Assembly (NCBI GenBank): GCA_041538185.1
Contig: JBGORM010000001.1
Location: 682,001-746,000 of the forward strand
DNA from: Melioribacteraceae bacterium 4301-Me
GTDB lineage: Bacteria; Bacteroidota; Ignavibacteria; Ignavibacteriales; Melioribacteraceae
Direction: 5' to 3'
Length of the DNA: 64,000 nucleotides
Position numbers and translations under genes: made by a program
Part shown: piece by piece, positions 35,943 through 45,504 of the stretch
Position numbering within the stretch: position 1 is the stretch's first letter
Layout of the letters: the number at the start of each line of letters is the position of its first letter
Notes under the pieces: model-generated
The model's database searches: none
The model's input: only the letters and a program-made list of their open reading frames with translations
What the model was told of the DNA's origin: nothing

Positions 35943-36959
35943 TTATACTATATTCACTTCTGGTAATAATTCTACATCAAACCTTTTTTTGACAGAAAGA
36001 GCTACTTTATCGGCTAAATCTAATATCTCAGCAGGTGTTGCGTTGCCAAAATTAACAATAATCAAAGGTTGTTTTTCATAGCAACCAACATTACCAATTC
36101 TTTTACCTTTCCAGCCACATTTTTCTATTAACCAAGCAGCAGGTAGCTTATAATAATTGTCCTTAAACTTGTAAAATGGCAAATCCGAAAAGTCTTTTTT
36201 AATAAATTCCACTTGACTATAGGTAACGATTGGATTTTTAAAAAAACTTCCAGCATTACCCAGAACGTTTGGATCTGGCAATTTGTTTTTTCTAATCGAG
36301 ATTACCTTTTCTCTAACAGTTTGTAAAGTAATGTCATGCTTATTAATATTTTTAACACTTTCCTTTAAGGGGGGATAATCGAGGGAAAATTTTTTCAACT
36401 TGCTCAATCTTAGTGTAACGGAGGTAATTATAAACTTATCTTTATATTCATTCTTAAAGATGCTATCCCTATAATCAAACTTGCATTCACTCGTAGTTAA
36501 AGTACGAACTTGTTTTCTTAGAAGATCAATTCCCCTTAACGAATAAAATACATCTTTTAATTCTACACCATAAGCACCAATGTTTTGAACAGGTGCAGCG
36601 CCAACACAGCCGGGTATAAGCGATAAATTTTCTACACCATAATATTTCATACTGGTGCAGTATTTTACAAAATCATCCCATATCTCGCCAGCGCTTATTT
36701 CAATAAGAATCGATTCTCCATTTTCTTCTAATATTTTTTTGCCCTTTAAATTATTTTTAACTATCAAACCGTCATAATCTTTAGTAAACAAAATATTGCT
36801 TCCGCCGCCAATAACATATTTTGCAAGACCACTATAGTTAGAATCACAAAATAATTCGAATAAAGTTTCTTCGTCGTTGATTTCACAAAATAGTTTAGCT
36901 TTTACGTCAACCTTAAATGTGTTTAAATCTTTTAATGAGTAATTTTCTTTTAATATCAT
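35943..36959 (-). CDS. murB: UDP-N-acetylenolpyruvoylglucosamine reductase
   Basis: MurB reduces enolpyruvyl-UDP-GlcNAc to UDP-MurNAc in peptidoglycan synthesis. The FAD-binding region is seen in YVIGGGSNILFTKDYDGLIV, and substrate/catalytic motifs in IPGCVGAAPVQNIGAYGVEL, NAGSFFKNPIV and AAWLIEKCGWKGKRIGN. The ordering and length (338) match type I MurB. The ATG is at 36959, six bases downstream of the comEC end; both are on the minus strand. Confidence 0.95.
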   Translation of the reverse strand: MILKENYSLKDLNTFKVDVKAKLFCEINDEETLFELFCDSNYSGLAKYVIGGGSNILFTKDYDGLIVKNNLKGKKILEENGESILIEISAGEIWDDFVKYCTSMKYYGVENLSLIPGCVGAAPVQNIGAYGVELKDVFYSLRGIDLLRKQVRTLTTSECKFDYRDSIFKNEYKDKFIITSVTLRLSKLKKFSLDYPPLKESVKNINKHDITLQTVREKVISIRKNKLPDPNVLGNAGSFFKNPIVTYSQVEFIKKDFSDLPFYKFKDNYYKLPAAWLIEKCGWKGKRIGNVGCYEKQPLIIVNFGNATPAEILDLADKVALSVKKRFDVELLPEVNIV

Positions 36960-36965
36960 GTTATT

Positions 36966-39377
36966 TTATTCCAATATAAAATTCGAGGTTCGTTTTTTCC
37001 AATTTACTTCTGTTATAGTTTGTCCATCAGATTCAAAAACAACCGCACCGTTTAAGTCAGTCCTAAAAACTTTAATTTTATTACTTATCAATCGATTAAT
37101 CACCTCTCTACTTGGATGGTTAAATTTATTTTTTATGCCCACACTAATTAGTGCATATTTGGGAATAACTGTTTTAAGAAAATAATCTCCAGTGCTAGTT
37201 TTACTTCCATGGTGCCCTACCTTTAGTAAATCTGACTTAAGAAAATCTCTATACCTATTTATATAATAATCTTCAACCTTTAGGCCCGCATCACCAGTAA
37301 ACAAAAAAGAATTATTCCCATAAGCTATTTTCAAGAAGCCGCTTCTATCATTCTCGCTAAAATATTTATTAGTGTAAAAATCGTTAAGAATATAAATTCT
37401 TGTATTTCCTACTCTCAAAATAGATTTTTCATAATATCTTACCGGTAAATTTAACTGGTGCAAGTATTTCTCAAGTTGAACATCTTTGCTTAAGGAACTA
37501 TCCAATAATGGCTTATACACCTTTTTAACAATTCCAGTATTGAATAAACTTAAAAATCCAGCATAATGATCAGCATCAACGTGACTAATAAATGCATAAT
37601 TAATAGTATCTATGTCAAGATATTTTATTAGAGGATAAATTGTTCGCATACCGTTATCATAACTTGATGTAGAATTACCAGCATCAATTAAGGCTGAAGT
37701 ACCATTTGGAAATTTTATCAGAAACGAATCCCCTTGTCCTACATCAATAGCTACTATTGTTAATTTATTCTTAGCTAAGAAACTGTTATCGTCTAATGTA
37801 CTAAACGCTGCGTAGTTAACAATTACAAGAAAACATAAAATTATTTTCGACTTAAGACTACTAAACTTTTTAAAAAATATCACAAGAAAAAGCAAAGAAA
37901 TGAAGTAAAAAAACAAATCTAAGTTTGAGAAGTGATTTAAGTATAAATGCGAGTATTTTATACTGCCAGTTTTATTTATTATCCAAAATAAAAAACTAGA
38001 AAGAAAATTTGTAACCGAAGCATAAACTAGAGCCACCCCAAAAGATAAGTAAGAGACAGCTAAACTAAGTATTGCTAAACCAACTATAATTCCAACTAAT
38101 GGAATAACAATTAAATTAGTAAATATCGCAATTAGCGAAAGTTTCTGGAAATAAATAATTGTTATTGGTAAAGTGCCTACTTGAGCTGCAATTGAAACAC
38201 TAATAAATAGCAACAAAGATTTCAGCATATTAGATTTTACATTTAGTCTGTTAATTGTGTTATTAAATAATGGATAAAAATAAAGAATAGATAGAACTGC
38301 TAAAAAAGAGAGTTGGAATCCGGCATTAAACAATTCAGTCGGCTTAATAAGTAAAACTACCAATGCAGATAAAGCAAGCGCATTGTAACCATTGTAATTT
38401 CTGTTTGTCATTACAGAAATTATAAAAATTACAGCCATAACAACTGCTCTAAAAACAGATGGAGGTGAGTTAGTAATTATTAGGAATACTACTAATCCTA
38501 AAATGGTGAAAATGTATCTGAGATAAATATTTATGCGTGATAATAAAAATAAAAAGATAAGCAATATATATCCTACATGTAAACCAGAAACAGCAAGCAC
38601 ATGCATTACTCCAGCATTAATAAAATTTCCCTTATCAGAAAAAGAAATTTCTTTTTTATCGGCTAATAATAAACTTTTTATTAACCCAGCTGTCGTTGAA
38701 TCATACAATTTTTTTATTCTGTTGTTGATTCTTAATCTTATTTCATAAACAATTGATTTAAAAATACTTTTGGAGCTATCAATAATTAGCAAGTTTGATG
38801 TGTTATAAGTAGATAAAATGCTTGCAATACCTTTATCATTTAAATATCTACGATAATCAAACTCACCTGGGTTGCGCTGACCTCTCGGTTCTGTAAGCGT
38901 TCCTTTTACTTTTATTTTATTCCCGGGCTTCAAAACATTGACAAGTTTATTCAGTTTATTGTGTGAGTCATAAACATTTACAATTGATAAATATTTTTTT
39001 GTCGATTTGAAATTATTAAATTGAGTTGCCTCCACATTAAGCTCAAAGCTAAATCTATCATTCTGCAGCAGTTCTAATGACTCAACCTTACCTATTAGTT
39101 CTGTATCATAAATTTTTTTATCACTAAATGGGTAATAAGCACTTGCATTTGAGATTGCTAAATAATAACAAGCACCTATTAACACAATATTAGACAGCAA
39201 AAGAATATTTTTAAATATTTCTCCTAAAGTAAAATTTGTAAAATTAACAGCAGCATTAATTATTAATAAAAGCAAAGACGCAAAGGCAATATAAGTTAAA
39301 CGGATGTTAAAGAAATAACCTACTAATATTCCTAGTATAAAAAACAAAACAAATTTTATTAAAGGATAATCTTTCAA
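36966..39377 (-). CDS. comEC: ComEC/Rec2-family DNA-uptake channel
   Basis: Large membrane protein of 803 residues, an inner-membrane channel for single-stranded DNA in natural transformation. N-terminal membrane helices and an OB-like DUF4131 part are followed by the competence domain (GVMHVLAVSGLHVGYILLIF) with many helices. A C-terminal metallo-beta-lactamase domain has FISHVDADHYAGFLSLF and LLKVGHHGSKTSTGDYF. The start is a TTG at 39377 overlapping the preceding stop; no ATG fits near by. Whether this strain is competent is unknown. Confidence 0.93.
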   Translation of the reverse strand: MKDYPLIKFVLFFILGILVGYFFNIRLTYIAFASLLLLIINAAVNFTNFTLGEIFKNILLLSNIVLIGACYYLAISNASAYYPFSDKKIYDTELIGKVESLELLQNDRFSFELNVEATQFNNFKSTKKYLSIVNVYDSHNKLNKLVNVLKPGNKIKVKGTLTEPRGQRNPGEFDYRRYLNDKGIASILSTYNTSNLLIIDSSKSIFKSIVYEIRLRINNRIKKLYDSTTAGLIKSLLLADKKEISFSDKGNFINAGVMHVLAVSGLHVGYILLIFLFLLSRINIYLRYIFTILGLVVFLIITNSPPSVFRAVVMAVIFIISVMTNRNYNGYNALALSALVVLLIKPTELFNAGFQLSFLAVLSILYFYPLFNNTINRLNVKSNMLKSLLLFISVSIAAQVGTLPITIIYFQKLSLIAIFTNLIVIPLVGIIVGLAILSLAVSYLSFGVALVYASVTNFLSSFLFWIINKTGSIKYSHLYLNHFSNLDLFFYFISLLFLVIFFKKFSSLKSKIILCFLVIVNYAAFSTLDDNSFLAKNKLTIVAIDVGQGDSFLIKFPNGTSALIDAGNSTSSYDNGMRTIYPLIKYLDIDTINYAFISHVDADHYAGFLSLFNTGIVKKVYKPLLDSSLSKDVQLEKYLHQLNLPVRYYEKSILRVGNTRIYILNDFYTNKYFSENDRSGFLKIAYGNNSFLFTGDAGLKVEDYYINRYRDFLKSDLLKVGHHGSKTSTGDYFLKTVIPKYALISVGIKNKFNHPSREVINRLISNKIKVFRTDLNGAVVFESDGQTITEVNWKKRTSNFILE

Positions 39378-40276
39378 GAATAAATATCCATTATTGCTTT
39401 TTTTATATGATACAACTTTTTTATTTTTTTTGATAAATATGCAGCATGTTTACCTGCAGTAATAGTTAATGCAGGATTAAGAGTATGACTTTTGGTAGAA
39501 AGATCTTCGAAATTGCCGTGGTCAGAACAAATAATTAACGTTAAGTTTGGTGGAAGATTATTAAGTAAAAAAAACAAAAAATCATCAAGGGTTTGAATTA
39601 CATATTCAAATTCTGATGATATTCTACCATGTCCCAAGTGATCGGTTAGAAAGTATTCGAATAAAGTGAAATTATTTATTAATGCTAACTTTAACAAGCG
39701 TTGAGCAGCAGTTTTCGGCTTAATAATTGGGAGGTTGTAATTTAACTTTTCAACCCATCTCCTATTATCAATTTCTGCTGTTAAAGCTTTTCCCCTACGG
39801 ACTTCAGTAACACCTTTAAGTTTAATGCCACTTAGTAAACAACTCAGCGAAGTAACGCTTAATCTTTTTTTCCCTTTATTTATATAATCAAAAAAAATTT
39901 TAGGGTAAGCATTAACAAAATCAGCTTTTAATTTTTTTTGAATAAAAGCCTTAAAAATATTTTTCTCTTTAATGACAGGAATTAAAGTTGAATAAGGGAA
40001 AGGACCGAAATGTTTGCCAATTAATTTAGGAGCGTTAACACCACAGAATATTGAAGTTTGTCCAGTACCACTTAACGGAATCCCAGGAACCCCAAGACAA
40101 GCATCTACAGGAAATATGAAAGCATTATTTTTTGAAATATGCTGTCTTTTTAAATGGGGAATTTCACCAAAGTAATCTTTAAGGAATTTAAAATGATATT
40201 TAAAAAAAGGGTTATTTTGAGAATTACTACTCCCAATACCAACACCGTCCAAAAAAATCATTAACACAGAATCCAA
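39374..40276 (-). CDS. Alkaline-phosphatase-superfamily metalloenzyme
   Basis: 300 residues. The phosphoryl-transfer fold is shown by the metal-binding MIFLDGVGIGSSNS at the start and LTIICSDHGNFEDLSTKSH near the end, with DHLGHGRIS between, as in cofactor-independent phosphoglycerate mutases and related enzymes. It lacks the full phosphoglycerate-mutase insertion, so the substrate is uncertain. Start is a TTG at 40276, two bases after the dtd stop; an ATG at 40261 would leave too little sequence before the metal site. Confidence 0.75.
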   Translation of the reverse strand: MDSVLMIFLDGVGIGSSNSQNNPFFKYHFKFLKDYFGEIPHLKRQHISKNNAFIFPVDACLGVPGIPLSGTGQTSIFCGVNAPKLIGKHFGPFPYSTLIPVIKEKNIFKAFIQKKLKADFVNAYPKIFFDYINKGKKRLSVTSLSCLLSGIKLKGVTEVRRGKALTAEIDNRRWVEKLNYNLPIIKPKTAAQRLLKLALINNFTLFEYFLTDHLGHGRISSEFEYVIQTLDDFLFFLLNNLPPNLTLIICSDHGNFEDLSTKSHTLNPALTITAGKHAAYLSKKIKKLYHIKKAIMDIYS

Positions 40277-40278
40277 AT

Positions 40279-40734
40279 TTATTTTCCTTTAGATTCTACC
40301 AAAATAGTAACTGGTCCATCATTAATTATTTTCACTTCCATCATTTCTCCAAAAATTCCAGTTTTAACTTTCTCTTCGCCCAAATTATTTTTTACTCTTT
40401 GGACGAATTTGAGATATAAATCATTTGCTTTTTTGGGCTCGGCTGCATCTACAAAACTTGGCCGATTACCCTTTGAAGCATCTGCATATAAAGTAAATTG
40501 AGAAATAATTAACACATCGCCATTAATATCTTTAACAGAAATGTTCATTTTTTGGTTGCCATCTTCAAAAATCCGAAGATTAGTACATTTATCAGCTAAA
40601 AAAATAGCATCACTTTCAGTGTCGTCTTCTTTTACTCCTAATAAAATAACCAAACCCTTTTTAATTTCTTGGTAATAATTATCTTTTTTAATTTTTACGG
40701 CTCCTTCTGAAACCCTTTGCACTAACGCCCTCAT
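40279..40734 (-). CDS. dtd: D-aminoacyl-tRNA deacylase
   Basis: Dtd removes D-amino acids from tRNA. Standard 151-residue protein: MRALVQRVSEGAVKI at the start, SQFTLYADASKGNRPSF as the catalytic threonine region, and the C-terminal GPVTILVES (the Gly-cisPro recognition motif). Overlaps the prmC stop by four bases (ATGA), so they are coupled. Confidence 0.96.
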   Translation of the reverse strand: MRALVQRVSEGAVKIKKDNYYQEIKKGLVILLGVKEDDTESDAIFLADKCTNLRIFEDGNQKMNISVKDINGDVLIISQFTLYADASKGNRPSFVDAAEPKKANDLYLKFVQRVKNNLGEEKVKTGIFGEMMEVKIINDGPVTILVESKGK

Positions 40735-41591
40735 AACTTTTCTCCTGTTAATACTCTTTCTATTCCCAAATAATCTTTTTTAGTTTTTATATTCTTAAAA
40801 TTATTCTCAATCATAATTTTTTTTACAAATTTTGCTTGTTCTTTGCCAACCTCAAAATATAATTTGCCATATTTATTTAATAGTTTTTGTGAAAGATTAG
40901 AAATAATTTTATAAAATCGAAAGCCATTCTCTTTATCAGTAACTGCATAAATTGGTTCATAGTCAGTTATTTCTTTTTGAAGCGTTTTATATTCGTTCAG
41001 CGGGATGTACGGCGGATTAGAAACAATTATATCATAGCTTGATTGAAGTTGAGAAATAGAGCCTTCTTTTGTTATATCTAATATTATAAACTGGATTAAT
41101 TTATCAACAGAATTTAATTGGGCATTTTTTTTTGCGACTGTAATCGCATCTGTAGATATATCGACAGCTGTAATGTGAGAATTTGGTAAAAACTTAGCCA
41201 ATGCAATTGCTATATTTCCGCTCCCAGTACCAATATCTAAAATTTTCTGTATTCCATTCGATTCATAATCATTTAAAATCGTTTCTACTAATATTTCAGT
41301 CTCCTGTCGTGGTATTAGAACATTTTTATTTATTAAAAAAGTTAGCCCGTAAAATTCTGTTTTACCAATAATATACTGCAGTGGTTCAAATTTGCCTCTT
41401 CTACGAATCCACTCTCGATATTTCGAAATTTCATTTTCTGTTAAAGGTTTATCGAAAGAAAGGTATAAATCCAACCGTTTACAATTTAGGATTTCCGCTA
41501 ATAATAGTTCAGCGTTTATTCTAGGTGATTGAATGCCTTTATTTTTTAGATATTCAGCTGAAAGTTTTATTGATTCTAATACAGTAAGCAT
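40731..41591 (-). CDS. prmC: Peptide chain release factor N5-glutamine methyltransferase
   Basis: PrmC methylates the GGQ glutamine of release factors 1 and 2. N-terminal helical domain (about 1-75), then ILDIGTGSGNIAIALAKFLP for SAM binding and the catalytic NPPY motif in SNPPYIPLNEYKTL. 286 residues, typical. Also carries the FYGLTFLINKNVLIPRQETEIL segment typical of the family. First gene after the respiratory-run terminator. Confidence 0.95.
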   Translation of the reverse strand: MLTVLESIKLSAEYLKNKGIQSPRINAELLLAEILNCKRLDLYLSFDKPLTENEISKYREWIRRRGKFEPLQYIIGKTEFYGLTFLINKNVLIPRQETEILVETILNDYESNGIQKILDIGTGSGNIAIALAKFLPNSHITAVDISTDAITVAKKNAQLNSVDKLIQFIILDITKEGSISQLQSSYDIIVSNPPYIPLNEYKTLQKEITDYEPIYAVTDKENGFRFYKIISNLSQKLLNKYGKLYFEVGKEQAKFVKKIMIENNFKNIKTKKDYLGIERVLTGEKL

Positions 41592-41619
41592 AAAGTCATT
41601 GAAAACTTCAAGGTAATTT

Positions 41620-41665
41620 AAAAAAATAAGGGGAAGGACAAAAATATTATTTTGCCTCCCCCTAA
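41620..41665 (-). terminator. Intrinsic terminator ending the respiratory gene run
   Basis: On the minus strand, AGGGGGAGGCAAAAT pairs with ATTTTTGTCCTTCCCCT across a very short loop, and a T-rich tail (TATTTTTTT) follows. It lies just downstream of the last cytochrome gene of the act/cox run and upstream of prmC, so prmC probably has its own promoter. Confidence 0.85.
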
Positions 41666-41684
41666 TTGTGACAGTTATAAAACA

Positions 41685-43043
41685 TTACTTACCGCTTTTA
41701 TATGTCTGCAAAAGCCATTCAGCTACAGCCTTAGCTTCAGCTGGTTTTAGTCCTTGATTAGGCATTGCAGGATAATCTGGATTTTTCTTAACTGGGTTAA
41801 GTATAAACTTTATTAATTCATCTTCCTTACCTTCGTATTTAGGAAGCACAGAGTTATAAGGCGGACCTACCACCTTATGGTCAAAAGCATGGCATGCAAT
41901 ACATCTGCCGTTGTAAATGTCGGCACCATTTATTTTTGTCTCTACTGCACCTCCTAATAACTCCTTTTCTTTCTTTTCATATTTATTATAATTATCTGCA
42001 AGTCTTGCAAATTGCTCTTTAGTAGAGGTATCAAAAGCTAACTGGTCCTTAATTATTCCAAAAAGGAAAAAGAGAATTAGTAAATAAATTAAAGAGCTGC
42101 TGTAATTGAGCGTTCCTTTTTTAATCATAAAGTAAAAATAGTTTGCAATAATAAGTACTAAGAATAAAAGAATAACACTCACACCAAATACACCAAATGA
42201 TAATGAATCCTTGGGTTTAATTAACACACCAGCAACTATAATTAATGGTAAGATTAGCGTGGAAATTAGTCCAATTGATAACAAAGTTTTCTTAGCATAA
42301 TCGGAATACTCTTCATCTCTAATTTTCCTTTCAGAATTCGGCCGATAATGCAGGTAAATAAAATACCCTGAAGTTAGCAGTAAAGAGCCGGCAATAAACT
42401 GCAAGACAGAAATTATAGTTTTTAATGAAAAGACAACACTAAGTAAATCATTCGAGTTTCCCCAACTGCTTGAATCAATAGCAAGATTAACAGCACCTAA
42501 AAACAAATATATAGTAATAAATAAGAATATTAATCCGTACTTACCGGACTTTTTTATCAATCTTTCAGAATTAACTTTGTACTGTTTAACATCATCATAT
42601 AAAGCATCATTTTCATTTGCTACTGCATTTCTTACATAATTAAAAATATCTTTTAAATGGAATGAATACTTATAAGTATAAATTAATATCACTCCAATTA
42701 TGAAAAACAGTAAAGAGAGTAAAATAAATTCTGGTACTTTTAGTTGTGTTTGATGAAGTAATTGAGAGTAACAGAACATTGAACTTAATAACGGAATAAA
42801 ACCTAAACCAAATGGAACTGACTTGTTAAATGTTACCAAGTCAATTAAATCTTTGGCAAAAAGAGAGAACTTATGATTATTTTCTTTCTGGGCTTTACGA
42901 TTGAAATAAATTGATAAAATAGCAGAACCAAACAATAAACTGAAATATGATATAAATAAAATAAAAGTAAGTACTAATAAGTATTTTAGCAGAACCATAT
43001 GTTCTGCTGATTGTGGTATGACTAATTTATCTAAGAATTCCAT
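41685..43043 (-). CDS. Polytopic membrane protein with C-terminal cytochrome c domain
   Basis: 452 residues with about 8-10 predicted membrane helices in the N-terminal 340 residues and a C-terminal monoheme cytochrome c domain. The heme motif is CIACH near residue 387, and a likely axial methionine lies in YPAMPNQGLKP. Last gene of the run after ctaB. I do not recognise a named family for the whole protein. Its position suggests a membrane-anchored electron carrier or accessory subunit for the oxidase. It is distinct from the cytochrome fused to subunit II in caa3 enzymes; here subunit II has no such domain, so this protein may fill that role. Confidence 0.8.
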   Translation of the reverse strand: MEFLDKLVIPQSAEHMVLLKYLLVLTFILFISYFSLLFGSAILSIYFNRKAQKENNHKFSLFAKDLIDLVTFNKSVPFGLGFIPLLSSMFCYSQLLHQTQLKVPEFILLSLLFFIIGVILIYTYKYSFHLKDIFNYVRNAVANENDALYDDVKQYKVNSERLIKKSGKYGLIFLFITIYLFLGAVNLAIDSSSWGNSNDLLSVVFSLKTIISVLQFIAGSLLLTSGYFIYLHYRPNSERKIRDEEYSDYAKKTLLSIGLISTLILPLIIVAGVLIKPKDSLSFGVFGVSVILLFLVLIIANYFYFMIKKGTLNYSSSLIYLLILFFLFGIIKDQLAFDTSTKEQFARLADNYNKYEKKEKELLGGAVETKINGADIYNGRCIACHAFDHKVVGPPYNSVLPKYEGKEDELIKFILNPVKKNPDYPAMPNQGLKPAEAKAVAEWLLQTYKSGK

Positions 43044-43053
43044 AAGGCAGCCA

Positions 43054-43935
43054 TTATAATTCTTGTAAAAATAATTTATCTAATGATAAAGATAAAATAA
43101 CCGCAAGTACGTAAAGGTTAATACTAATGAATGCATTTCTAAAAATTCTACGTTCGATATATCTTGATAGTATTCCTTTAGTTTTCCAAAGAAGTAAAAT
43201 GCCCAACAAGCATAAAACAAATACTGTAATTTTATTAGCAGTAATTTCAATTGCAGGTATCAGAAGGCACCATGTAGAAAGCGCAGCAATCCAAACATAA
43301 GTTATTCTGCTAAGCTGTTGATTTGAGAATATCCTTGTAAGTGTAGGAAAGCCGGCCCTTTCATAATCATTACTATATATTAAAAGCAAAAGCCAAAAAT
43401 GTGGTATTTGCCAAATAAAAAAGAAGAGAGCGAGTGCAATAATTTCGAAATCTAATGGACCGCCGCCTGCAGCTGTCCAGCCTATAACCGGTGGAATAGC
43501 ACCAATCAAAGAACCTGGCACAACTGCAAGAGCATTCACTTTTTTTAACGGGGTATATATAAAATTATACCATATCAACGCTAACCAACCTAATAAAAGT
43601 GAAATAAAATTCGACGAGAAATATATTATTGCTGACCCAAATAATACGAGGATAAAAGCAAACAATAATGCTAATTGAGCAGAAATTTTGCCTGAAGGAA
43701 TAGGACGCGATTTAGTTCTTAGCATTAAAGCATCAGTCTCTTTTTCTTGGTAATGATTTAATGCAGAAGAACCGCTGGCTAATAAAAATACACCCGTTGT
43801 CAATACGAGCAATTGTATGCTTAAATTTTTTGAATAAAATAAATAACCAATTGAAGTGGTAACTGCAACAAAGAAGGTAATACGTACTTTAGCTAATTCA
43901 AGAAGCACGTTTATATGTTTTTTTATTTTTTTCAT
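43054..43935 (-). CDS. ctaB: Protoheme IX farnesyltransferase
   Basis: CtaB (CyoE) adds the farnesyl tail to heme B to make heme O for the oxidase. UbiA-fold membrane protein of 293 residues with the prenyl-diphosphate motif NHYQEKETDALMLRTKSRP and a second conserved loop FAL-type segment around YSNDYERAGFPTL. It is in the cox run just after subunit II. Heme A synthase (ctaA) is not in this window. Confidence 0.93.
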   Translation of the reverse strand: MKKIKKHINVLLELAKVRITFFVAVTTSIGYLFYSKNLSIQLLVLTTGVFLLASGSSALNHYQEKETDALMLRTKSRPIPSGKISAQLALLFAFILVLFGSAIIYFSSNFISLLLGWLALIWYNFIYTPLKKVNALAVVPGSLIGAIPPVIGWTAAGGGPLDFEIIALALFFFIWQIPHFWLLLLIYSNDYERAGFPTLTRIFSNQQLSRITYVWIAALSTWCLLIPAIEITANKITVFVLCLLGILLLWKTKGILSRYIERRIFRNAFISINLYVLAVILSLSLDKLFLQEL

Positions 43936-43936
43936 T

Positions 43937-44590
43937 TCATTGTTTCTTAGCTAATGAAGCATTTCCCTTCTTATACCACAAATCAAATTTATCGCTGGGC
44001 ATAACAACTAATTTCGTATACATATTCCAATGGTCCAAACCGCAATACTCAGCACATGCAATATCGAATGAACCAACTTCATCTGGAGTAAATACCATAT
44101 AATTTTTCCTGCCGTAAATAACATCTTGTTTTATTCTAAACGCCGGAATATAGAGAGAGTGATTAACATCAACTGATTCAAGATTTAATTTAATGGGTTT
44201 GTTAACGGGAACATACAAAGTATCAGTCGTTACACCATTATCATACTTAAACTGCCATTGCCACTGTCGAGCTGTAACATCTACCACAAATGCTCCTTCT
44301 GGGACATATCGAAATTCCTTAAATCCCATATAACCAAAGTAAAACATCGAAAGGACTAAAATTGTTGGAATAACTATCCACACTGTTTCAAGTACAACAT
44401 TACCATGTATATCTTGGGGTTTATGCCCTTTTTTTCTGTTGTACTTAAAGACAAAATAAATCATTGTTGATGTTATCCCGATTAAAAGTATAACAGCAAC
44501 AGCAACAATATAAAACATTATAAAATCTACGTGAGCTGCATGACTCGATGGTCCAGAAAACATTTCTTTATCCTCAACGATAAATGACAT
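43937..44590 (-). CDS. coxB: Cytochrome c oxidase subunit II
   Basis: Subunit II holds the binuclear CuA centre that takes electrons from cytochrome c. Two N-terminal membrane helices, then the CuA cupredoxin domain with ligands in CAEYCGLDHWNM and upstream VNHSLYIPAFRIKQDVIYG. No cytochrome c fusion. ATG at 44590 preferred over the TTG at 44593. Overlaps subunit IV by about 17 bases. Confidence 0.94.
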   Translation of the reverse strand: MSFIVEDKEMFSGPSSHAAHVDFIMFYIVAVAVILLIGITSTMIYFVFKYNRKKGHKPQDIHGNVVLETVWIVIPTILVLSMFYFGYMGFKEFRYVPEGAFVVDVTARQWQWQFKYDNGVTTDTLYVPVNKPIKLNLESVDVNHSLYIPAFRIKQDVIYGRKNYMVFTPDEVGSFDIACAEYCGLDHWNMYTKLVVMPSDKFDLWYKKGNASLAKKQ

Positions 44591-44867
44591 CAAAAAAAGT
44601 TAATATAAAAATTACCAAAAGAGTAAATCCACTTAAAGACAAGAAGACTTTAAAGATTGGTTCATCATATTTTATATGCATAAATATGTTAATTACCAGT
44701 CCAGATTTAATAGCAGCTATTAAAAGTGCGACAAACAACGTAAAAGCTCCTAAATCAACCCCGGCAACAGTAACTGTTATTGATGTTAAAGCTAACAAGG
44801 AGATCCAAACTAAAATATAAGTACTATATCCTGAATGGCTCTTATGTTCTTTATTGTTTTGGTCCAT
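44574..44867 (-). CDS. Cytochrome c oxidase subunit IV-like protein
   Basis: 97 residues, three membrane helices, matching the prokaryotic subunit IV / CyoD-type small subunit: GYSTYILVWISLLALTSITV, then LFVALLIAAIKSGLVINIF and a C-terminal helix. Between subunits III and II on the same strand. Confidence 0.87.
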   Translation of the reverse strand: MDQNNKEHKSHSGYSTYILVWISLLALTSITVTVAGVDLGAFTLFVALLIAAIKSGLVINIFMHIKYDEPIFKVFLSLSGFTLLVIFILTFFDVIYR

Positions 44868-44874
44868 TACTGCC

Positions 44875-45504
44875 TCAATGAATTAAATAAAATAAGGGGA
44901 ATAAAAAAATCCATATTAAATCTACTAAGTGCCAGTATAAACCGGCATTTTCCAATTTTACATAGTTTTCGGGTGTAATTTTACCCTTTGCAATAAAAAA
45001 AAGCATAAAAGATAAAACTACCATACCAATAAGAACGTGAAGACCATGCAAGCCTGTCATTACATAATACAAACCATAAAAAATTATTTCACCGTTTTTC
45101 ATGTTTAACAACTCTGGTGATTTAGGATATAAACCTTCAGCAATATGACCAGACCATTCAAAATATTTATTAATCATAAAAAACAAAGCAAGAGCAAGAG
45201 TGAAAAAAAGCATTACCATTGAAAGAAATTTATTGTTTTTCTGCATAGCAGCAATAGAAAGGGCTACTGTTAAACTGCTAGTTAGCAAAATTATTGTATT
45301 TAACGTGCCTATCCCAGTATTAAGGTCCATTGCAGCCAAACGAAATTGTTCATGATAATCGTATCTATAAACAGAATAAGCTAAAAATAGCCCGCCAAAT
45401 AAAAGTACTTCGGTAAATAAGAAAAGCCACATACCCATTCTAGCACCAACATCGTCTCGGTGAACATGATGTAAATTAGCAGCAGCTTGCTGGCTATTTG
45501 TCAT
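44875..45504 (-). CDS. coxC: Cytochrome c oxidase subunit III
   Basis: 209 residues with five predicted membrane helices, the shorter bacterial form. Conserved GARMGMWLFLFTEVLLFGGLF at the N-terminus and YYVMTGLHGLHVLIGMVVL plus YWHLVDLIWIFLFPLFYL at the C-terminus. Overlaps the subunit I stop by a few bases. Confidence 0.95.
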   Translation of the reverse strand: MTNSQQAAANLHHVHRDDVGARMGMWLFLFTEVLLFGGLFLAYSVYRYDYHEQFRLAAMDLNTGIGTLNTIILLTSSLTVALSIAAMQKNNKFLSMVMLFFTLALALFFMINKYFEWSGHIAEGLYPKSPELLNMKNGEIIFYGLYYVMTGLHGLHVLIGMVVLSFMLFFIAKGKITPENYVKLENAGLYWHLVDLIWIFLFPLFYLIH